Of a stretch of 64,000 bases of DNA, positions 56,804-64,000 are shown piece after piece. The notes under the pieces were generated by a model. The model was given only the letters and a program-made list of their open reading frames with translations, had not been told where the DNA came from and did no database searches. Origin of the DNA: Vesta saturnalis (lineage: Eukaryota > Arthropoda > Insecta > Coleoptera > Lampyridae); the NCBI GenBank assembly GCA_036346205.1, contig JARFJB010001357.1, positions 107,501 through 171,500 of the forward strand, written 5' to 3'. Position 1 is the stretch's first letter. Each line of letters begins with the position of its first letter. A program made the position numbers and the translations under genes.

Positions 56804-57159
56804 TCATCTTGACACAGAATATTTTTCCTGAAGTGCATCGTTCAAGTCAACACCGCATTTTATGGAATTGTAGGTAATGATTATTTCCGGTTGTGATGCT
56901 TGTCCGCTTTCAAGATTAATTGCATCGTCATGATGAAGCGTTGATACTAATAATACTATTTTGCTTGCCTTTGTTTTTTAGGAAACAATCGTACGTTCAT
57001 TACAGAAACCGAACATGGAACTCTTTTTTTTATGATTGTGGACCAAAACAGGCTAAATTTGGCCTGCACTCAGGAACACTTAGGAGGATAGATAGAGGGA
57101 TAATGATTTGCCAATAGATGCCTATGAACAGCTACCTTAAATTTTCTCATATCATAAAA
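56804..57159. other. No recognisable feature
   Basis: Non-coding by similarity. A 65-codon plus-strand frame (56920-57117) matches nothing. The right part is probably 3' untranslated sequence of the minus-strand LINE that starts next. Confidence 0.45.
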
Positions 57160-57925
57160 TCAGAGGAAAACAGGCACTAGGGAGATCATTCCAGAGTTTA
57201 GAAGCCGTGTAGAAAAATGTGGATTGCGCCCGTTTGGTACGACAAGTGGAGATATGTACTGCATACTGATGATGTTAATGAGCGAACCGAGTGTTTCTCG
57301 CAAAGATAGCCCGAGATGGTATCGAAGAATATAATTCAGCAGCACAATTGCCGTTGTAATAACGATAATACAAAGAAAGAACTGAAACCATCCTTCTATG
57401 CTCAAGGGACTGTATGTGAGAAGTTAAGGACGGGTCATTTATAAGCCTAATCGCTCTCTTTTGAATACGATCAACGATATCGAGACCGTACTGGGGAGCA
57501 CTAACCAAGAGGTGAGAATTATATTCCAGGTGAGGCCGAATTTGTGCTTTATACAGCAGAAGGAGTTGTCGAGAGGTAAAGTACTGCTTAGATCTGTACA
57601 AAAAGCCTATTTTACGAGCAGCTGTTTTGGTAGCTGACAGAAGATGGTTAACCCATTAGAGATTTAAAGATACAGTCGTACCCAACAGAGTAATAGAGTC
57701 TGAAAACTTAAGAACTGAGCCATTCATACTTACAACAGGAAATGATCGATCTTTTTTGGCGGACACAAGGCAACACTGAGTTTTGTTAGCTTAAATTTAA
57801 CTAGATTATTGCTTCCCCATTCGAGAATACGTTGAATGTCTTTGTTGATTGAATTTGCCATTTTAGCTTTAATTTCTTGATTTGACATAGAAGGTGGATT
57901 ATCACTATGAGTAAACTGAGATGAA
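57160..57925 (-). pseudogene. Outer LINE: C-terminal half of reverse transcriptase protein
   Basis: Minus strand: INKDIQRILEWGSNNLVKF (57845-57790), KIGFLYRSKQYFTSRQLLL, YKAQIRPHLEYNSHLLVSAP and IQKRAIRLINDPSL (57601-57275), then LEHRRMVSVLSLYYRYYNG. This is the RT connection and C-terminal region of a CR1/jockey-type LINE. Its N-terminal RT half is at 60017-60560; the two halves are separated by another LINE on the opposite strand. Confidence 0.87.
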
Positions 57926-60016
57926 CCATGCTCCTATTAAGAGATCCCGTATTACCAAGAAGCCAGCGCCTTGGTTGACTGACAATATCAAGATTATTAT
58001 GAAACTGCGTGATAAAGCTCATCGCCGTTATTCACGTACAAAAGTTGAATCCCATTGGTGTTACTATAAAAATTTGAGAAATGTAGTCAACAAGGCAATC
58101 ATAAAGGAAAAGCGGGCTTCTATTGCACATAATATAAAAAATGATTCCAAAAGTAGCAATTTGTACAGGTTGTTGTCCAACATGGGACTGGGCCATAACA
58201 AGGCAAACACACAGCTCCCTCAGAGTCTGAGTGATGTTGATCAGATCAATGATTTTTTTATGGCTTCGTCTAATGGACATTTCAGCAGTAATAGCTGGTT
58301 AGCACAATTCTATAATACACATACATGTGAACAAATTACTGAGCCCTTTTCATTTTATATGGTAAATGAAACAGTCATAATTAATATTTTAGAATCCTTC
58401 CATTCTAATGCTTGCGGAGTGGACTACATACCCCTACAAATGATTAGGTTATGCTGTCCTAGTATCATCCCTGTCATTACACACATTGTGAATTATTGCA
58501 TAGAATGTTCTTATTTTCCTGACTACTGGAAAACATCCATTATTCATCCATTGCCCAAAGTTTCTTCCCCAAAGTCATTCTCTGACCTAGGACCTATTAG
58601 TTTCCTACCTGTCATATCCAAAGTTCTTGAAAAAGTTCTCTACCTACAAATAAAAGAGTATTTGGACAGATTTCATATATTTCCTGAATTCCAATCGGGC
58701 TTTAGAGCTGGGTACAGCTGTGGAACTGCATTACTAAAGGTAACGGATGATATTTTATCTTCTATTGATAATAAGCGGTATACTATATTGATATTCTTAG
58801 ACTTTTCGAAAGCGTTTGACACTATCTATCATAATACCTTATTATCAATGCTGCACTTTATTGGTTTTGATCCAAATTCTGTTTCATTATTATTCAGTTA
58901 CCTGTATGGTAGAAGGCAGATGGTGGTAAGCGAAAACCGCTACTCAAAAGTCACAACAAGGAAATTAATGAAGATTTAAATAACTTTATTAACTACGCTA
59001 CTCAACACTCTCTGCATATAAATCCGAAAAAGAGTAAGCTAATGTTATTTGGAGCAGCGAATAACTCAGTAGAACAAACGGAAATATATTCATTAATAAA
59101 TATTAAAATTGGAAGCGAAAAATTAGAATTTGTAAAAGAAGCAAAAAATCTGGGGGTAACTCTGGATTCGAACCTTAGTTTTGCAACACATATCAAAAAT
59201 TGCACACAAAGAGCATTTGCCAACCTTAGGTACATATACGGAATTAGGTATTTACTATCCCAATCTTCAAAAATTTTATTGTGCAAATCTCTTGTGTTGT
59301 CTCATTTTTCCTTTTGTAGTGCTGTGTATGGCAGTTGTCTATCTAAATAACTTGTTAGGAGAGTACAGGTTATCCAAAACTCATGCGTGCGTTTAATTTA
59401 TGGTCTTAAACGATACGATCGTATCTCACATAAATTAACAGCTATTCCTTGGCTTAATATGGAACAAGGTCGACTTCTTCACTCAGCTAAATTATATCAC
59501 AAAATTATAATGAATAAATCACCTCCATATCTGTATAATAAGATTTGCTTTCATACTGATGTACATCATGTCAACATACGGCGGAAGGATTTAATTACTG
59601 TTCCTAAACATAATTTAGAGCTGTTTAAAAAATCATTTTCATACAACGTATGTAATTTATATAATTCACTTCCGCCGAGTATCAAACATCTTTCACCAAC
59701 TAATTTTAAAAAAACACTTCGTAAAAACCTGTTGTGCACTTAGACACCGTTAAGTTACTACATATATACATGTCCCATTTCATCTCTATTGTCATTTCAT
59801 TTCCTTATTTAAAACTTTTCATTGCATGTATTACTCATACTCAGCTCATCCGTCTATTGGAAATTATTATTTGTCGGGCTAAGTGGAAGAGCACTGACGG
59901 ATTTAGCATCCCGAAAGTGAACTTCGCCCTTTGGACATCGTAATCCGCATAGCAGCTGGTCAATTAGCTTATGTATATTCTTTGTGTCCAAATAAAGACA
60001 TTATTATTATTATTAT
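57926..60016 (+). mobile_element. Inner LINE inserted into the outer LINE
   Basis: 5'-truncated: it begins after the endonuclease. It ends with AATAAAGACATTATT and an (ATT)n tail at 59997-60016. On both sides the minus-strand outer LINE resumes, and leaving out 57926-60016 restores a continuous outer reading frame across the join, so the insert removed little or nothing. No target duplication longer than a few bases is obvious. Confidence 0.88.
57927..59743 (+). pseudogene. Inner LINE reverse transcriptase with internal deletion
   Basis: 57927-58979: linker (MNHAPIKRSRITKKPAPWLT), then RT with NACGVDYIPLQMIRLCCPS, DYWKTSIIHPLPKV, FLPVISKVLEKVLY, FQSGFRAGYSCGTALLKVTD and IFLDFSKAFDTIYHN (motif A). 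At 58963 the text jumps from VTTRK into an out-of-frame INEDLNNFINYATQHSLHIN, so motif B and the catalytic YADD segment are absent. The C-terminal part follows (59042-59743): KNLGVTLDSNLSFATHI, SHFSFCSAVYGSCLS, and a stop/shift at 59348, ending FKKTLRKNLLCT. It cannot polymerise DNA. Confidence 0.88.
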
Positions 60017-60560
60017 TAACTACAGTGAAGAGTGCTATCGTCAGCAAAGCAATGGATGGGGTTAGTTGTTGAAGAAATGAGGTCATTCATGTACAACAGA
60101 AAAAGTGTAGGCGCTATAACGGATCCCAGTGGTACGCCCGCGTTAATGGTAACTTCTTTTGAAAAAAGCCATCAACTACGACACGTATTCGTCTTTTATC
60201 AAGGAAACTAGAAACCCAGTTGATGAGCGTATAATTTAACCCAAATGAGGTAAGTTTGGCAAGTAAACACTTATGCCAAACTTGGTCAAATGCCTTTGAG
60301 ATATCTAAAGCGACTACAACTGTTTCACCGGACTGCTCTACTGTATTGTTCCAAATTTGGGTCACATATGAAAGAAGATCACCTGTTGAACGACTTTGCC
60401 TAAACCCATATTGGTGGTCACTAAGGAGTTTGTTAGTTTCAAGGAACGTGAGCAGTTGCTGATTAATGGCCTTTCCCATGATTTTAGATAAAATGGAAGT
60501 GATTGCAATTGGTCGGTAGTTTGAGGGATCGGTCTTCTCACTGACTTCGCAATAAATATA
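60017..60560 (-). pseudogene. Outer LINE: N-terminal half of reverse transcriptase
   Basis: Minus strand: EKTDPSNYRPIAITSILSKI (60555-60480), LLSDHQYGFRQSRSTGDLLS, VVVALDISKAFDQVWHKCLL (motif A), FLDKRRIRVVVDGF, then in another frame GVPLGSVIAPTLFLLYMNDL and IHCFADDSTLHC with the catalytic FADD box (60120-60022). The frame breaks near 60115. The inner LINE begins immediately after. The endonuclease upstream of 60560 is missing. Confidence 0.87.
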
Positions 60561-61105
60561 AAAAAAGAAACCTAAAGGATGGAAACGTTTAAGTTGTCAC
60601 GGTTCGCGACAATAATAAAACAGAATTGATAAATAAATATTAAATGACAAAGAAATAACTATAACTCGTAAAGCTAAAAAAAATAATAATTGAATCATTT
60701 GGTCGCTAATAAATAACAGAAAGTCCGGTGAAAGTAGGGAGCAATATGGTTGAAACGTGGTGTGATTGAAGGGTATGTAAGAGAAAAATGTACATGTATA
60801 GATGTACATTTTGATATTCATACAGTAAGCACACGATCTATTATTTATATCTTTTTTGGCGCTGTCTATATTTCTACTTCTTACTTCCTTACATGTCGTG
60901 GCAGTAGACAAATAACTGTCCGGTAGTAGGACGATACTGTTAGTAGGGAATGCCACATCGTTCGGGGTACGATTTGGCCAGTAACCGGTCTGCTCGCTAT
61001 GGTAGTACTTAAGAGAACAATAAAATTGCCTTGGATCGACTTGGCTACAAGGGGCGGTCAAGGTCGAAATAGACAGGCCCCGTTGCTGAAGATTGTGCAA
61101 GGAAT
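60561..61105. other. No recognisable feature
   Basis: A 167-codon minus-strand frame (61100-60597) has no family match and looks like chance in AT-rich sequence. 60860-61060 is GC-richer and may be 5' untranslated sequence of the LINE that follows. Confidence 0.45.
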
Positions 61106-63670
61106 GAATGATGAGTCGGTACGTGGAATGTTAGAGGTATACTTGGTAATGTGAAATTGCGAATGTAATGTATGAAATACACCTTGATATTCTGTGTGTA
61201 TCGGAGACAAAGCGCAAAGGAAATGATGCTGTGGAGATGGAGGCATGCTATGTAACAGTGAATGGAGAGAGAGTCCAGGAGCGTGAAAACTGGAATGAAG
61301 TAGAGAACGTGTTGAACGTATGTAAGCCAAACGGAAGAGTGATGATAGTGGGGGATATGAACGGATGGGTGGGTGTAGAGAGAGAACATAGTGTACAAGT
61401 TCTAGGAAAGTTCGGAGACCAAAGAGTCAATGAGAATGGTGAACATCTGTATGGAAAGAAGGCTGTTTGCATCCAATACGCGGTTTAAACATAAAAATGT
61501 GCATATGTATACATGCCAAAGAGGTGAATCTAAAAGTATGACAGACTTGATAGTGTATGATGAACGGCTTAGAAACACAAAAGTAATGCGCGGATCGGAC
61601 CACTTTTTGGTTGAATCGAGAGTGTGTTTACGGTAAAAGTGGGTCTGGAGAAGGAACGCAAACCTAGTGCGAACGTCCAGAATTAGGGTTGACACACTAG
61701 TGAATAATGGTGCGAGAATGGAATACGCAGATGCTGTAAGTAAAGAGTTGAACGTGAATGAAGCAGTGTGGAACGAACAAATAAAAGACACTGACGTTGA
61801 AAGTGCATGGATAAGCTTGAAAAACTCTGTTGTCAATTGTGCGGTGCGAATATGTGGGAGAGCGACTGTAGGCACACAAAAAAAATGTGCTTGGTGGAAT
61901 GAGTCGGTAAGAAAGGCAGTATGTAAGAAAAAAGATGCGTACATGGCAATGATTACAGATTAAGAAACAAAGAAGCTAAGGAGGCAGTTAGTGTAAGTAA
62001 AGAGGAAGTGATTGCTGTGGAAGGAGAGAAAATGCAGAATGATCTTGAGGGAAACAAAACTCTTTTGGAAATGGGCCAAAAATACAAAATGGGGCCCAAA
62101 ACAGAACGCTGCAGGAGTGATGAATATTAGCAACGAAATAGTATGAGACGATTGTGCAGTGAGGCAATACTGGCAAGAATATTTCGGGAAGTTGTACAGT
62201 AGTGAGGAAAGTAAGACTGAAGGGTTAAATAAGGAGAATATAGAAGGAATGATGAATGAAAATGAGAAGGATATTGGGATAAATGAGGTAGACAAAACGG
62301 TAGGAAGGTTGAATACCGGCAAGGGAGCAGGCGTAGATGAAATCACTGGTGAAATGCTAAAGTATGGTGGTACAATGCTTATATCAAGATTGTGTGAATT
62401 ATTCAATGTATGCCTTATGTGTGGAAATGTGCCGCGGGATTGGAAAAGCGCGATCATTGTACCACTGCATAAGTGTAAGGGAAACAAGACTGATTGTAAG
62501 AACTACAGGGGAATAAGTTTGCTTAGCGTTCCTGGTAAAGTATTTGGAAGAATACTGATTGATAGAGTACAAGAAACTACACAAACTAAGATTTAGGATG
62601 TGCAAGGTGGCTTCATGCCAGGGAGAGGATGTGTTGATGGTTGCTCTCCAGCAGGTGATCGAAAAATGTTTAAGGGTAAAAAGGAAGTTGTACTGTGCGT
62701 TTGTAGATCTGGAGAAAGCATACGACAGAGTGAATACTTAATATTGAGCAAGGAGTGCGACAAGGCTGTGTGATGTCACCGTGGTTGTTCAATGTATACA
62801 TGGATCAATGTGTTAGAAAAGTATGTACCGATACAAATGGTGTAATTGTTGGTGACGTAAATGTACGACTTCTGGTGTATGCAGATGACACAGTCTTATT
62901 AAGTGACAGTGCGTATGAGCTGCAAACCGCTCTGAGGAAGTTTGATACAGTCTGTGAGAGCATGGACCTAAAGGTAAACGTGAACAAAACTAAGATTGTG
63001 GTGTTCAATCTGGAAGGTGGAAAGGAGAGTAGAGTATTTACTGCAGATGGTAAAATGGAGGGCGAGATTGGACGAAGGGTCAATGCTGGAAGTAAAGTGA
63101 TTGGAAGTATGTGGACGATAAGGAGAAATGAAAGCATGAGCCTAGCTGCGAAACGAGCAATCTATAATGGCACGTTCGTCCCGTCAGTACGGTATGGAAG
63201 TGAGACATGGGTATGTCAAAAAATGCACGAAAGAAAAATAAATATCGTAGGTATGAGATTCCTGAGAAGCGCATGTGGTAAAACGAGAAGGGACAAGATA
63301 AAAGATTAATGCAGAATGATAGAGTGTGGCGAAGACAATGATGGTTAGATATAAAAGTAGTACATTACGTTGGTTTGGTCACATTGAAAGAATGAACAAC
63401 GCAAGATTAACGAAACAAATATACGTGCGTGAGGTTAGAGCTAAGGCCGGGCCTCGGAGGCCCCGTAAAACTTGGCTGAATGTAGTAGAATGTATGATAA
63501 AGGAAAGAAAGATAAGGAGTTTTAAAAATAAAAGGGCATGTCAGAGACAATGTATGAATCTTACGGAAGCTAGGAAGGTATGCGGAGATAGGAAAGCATG
63601 GGGAAAGATTGTGAATGAAAAATAAATAAGAGGCAGGGATTGTTTTGCCTACCCCGCAAAAAGGAAAGGA
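61106..63670 (+). mobile_element. Non-LTR retrotransposon copy 2 (longer copy)
   Basis: Same family as 19781-22299, closely similar over the shared part and ending in the same GAGGCAGGGATxxTTTTGCC 3' sequence. It extends further 5' and contains the start of the endonuclease near 61129. The 5' limit is uncertain. Confidence 0.85.
61129..63625 (+). pseudogene. LINE endonuclease-reverse transcriptase, copy 2
   Basis: Endonuclease: WNVRGILGN (61129), LDILCVSETKRKGNDAVEME, VMIVGDMNGWVGVEREHSVQ, and RGSDHFLV-type text (61590). The linker has breaks near 61960 and 62140. RT: GRLNTGKGAGVDEITGEML, CKNYRGISLLSVPGKVFGR, AFVDLEKAYDRVN (motif A), then a 121-bp deletion relative to copy 1, then VRQGCVMSPWLFNVYMD and LLVYADDTVLLSDSAYELQ with an intact catalytic box. 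C-terminal: RYGSETWVCQKMHERKIN and LRWFGHIERMNNARLTKQIY, ending at 63625. Where copy 1 has a stop (21337) this copy has Trp, so the two copies decayed independently. Confidence 0.87.
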
Positions 63671-64000
63671 AAGGGCCCCGTATTTTATTCCCTCCCCAAG
63701 GGAGAGGGCGGGCTGCTCGAGTTTTCATAGCAATCCCAATTTTCCAGACTGATTCTAATATAAAGATCACAAAAGTCCGCCTTTTTAAAATTAAATTTTT
63801 TGTTTCCATTTATTGCACCGTTCTTTTCAAACGTATTGACAACTGTGAAAGATGTTGGTGGATGATGATGGTCTATTTTAAAAATCGGTTCTAACACAGG
63901 GAATACATCACAGCTTAAGTTTGAAAATACTGGGTCAAGACAGTACCCATTCTTGTTGACAACTGAATTTTGTTGAGTTAAGCTTTAAGCTAAACAAGTT
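63671..64000. other. No recognisable feature
   Basis: Sequence beyond the LINE 3' end. Overlapping short frames on both strands (for example plus 63640-63894) match nothing I know. The window ends here. Confidence 0.45.

Noticed and set aside
60597..61100. 167-residue minus-strand ORF
   Set aside because: Composition is that of AT-rich non-coding DNA, with no recognisable domain.
1..64000. CRISPR arrays, bacterial operons or phage defence systems
   Set aside because: The window is eukaryotic: introns, LINEs, SINEs and DNA transposons throughout; no spaced identical repeats of CRISPR type were seen.

Overview
The window is AT-rich eukaryotic DNA made almost entirely of transposable-element (TE) debris, simple repeats and nested insertions. 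I find no convincing single-copy host gene, no rRNA and no intact functional tRNA. The mix (mariner-like, MULE, hAT of the ZMYM1 type, PIF/Harbinger, piggyBac, Penelope with a GIY-YIG end, jockey-like and other non-LTR elements, a Polinton-type DNA polymerase B, and two large repetitive-protein families) together with two 55-bp GT-AG introns points to an arthropod, most likely an insect. The species cannot be named from this sequence.

Layout. 1-1294: a long CA/CACTCA/CACACG/AT microsatellite. 1295-2500: mariner-like element 1 with 47-bp internal inverted repeats, set in an (AT)n tract. 2551-5410: a decayed jockey-like LINE on the minus strand. 6160-6765: about five diverged copies of a ~119-bp tandem repeat. 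7030-8800: tRNA-derived SINE pieces and a 33-bp duplication. 8985-15350: three more mariner-like elements (one with ~220-bp inverted repeats) and a MULE transposase remnant. 16370-18820: dispersed and small tandem repeats. 19045-22900: a foldback element with ~520-bp arms into which a 5'-truncated LINE inserted. 22964-33069: a ~5-kb tandem duplication, each copy holding a hAT element inserted in a rearranged Harbinger element. 35601-39905: a piggyBac transposase gene split by a Penelope-like element that has inverted pseudo-LTRs, a 36-bp tail and a 13-bp target duplication. 39929-41935: small TE ends and minisatellites. 43757-48595: a repeat-rich ORF and a broken Polinton-type protein-primed DNA polymerase B with a short intron. 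48998-53114: a large broken gene of an uncharacterised repetitive family, carrying SINE/foldback inserts and a 66-bp palindrome. 53116-54537: a fifth mariner-like element. 54890-56685: a pseudogene of another repetitive insect protein family. 57160-60560: a LINE split by a second LINE. 61106-63670: a second, longer copy of the LINE seen at 19781.

Almost every coding region is broken by stops or frameshifts, so these are fossils rather than active systems. Some breaks in the 5-kb duplication look like homopolymer-length errors and may be assembly noise. The clearest biology is the order of insertions (Penelope into piggyBac, hAT into Harbinger, LINE into LINE, LINE into foldback), which can be read from target-site duplications and resumed reading frames. 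The least explained coding pieces are the repeat ORF beside the polymerase (43757-44686) and the large minus-strand gene (48998-53114).
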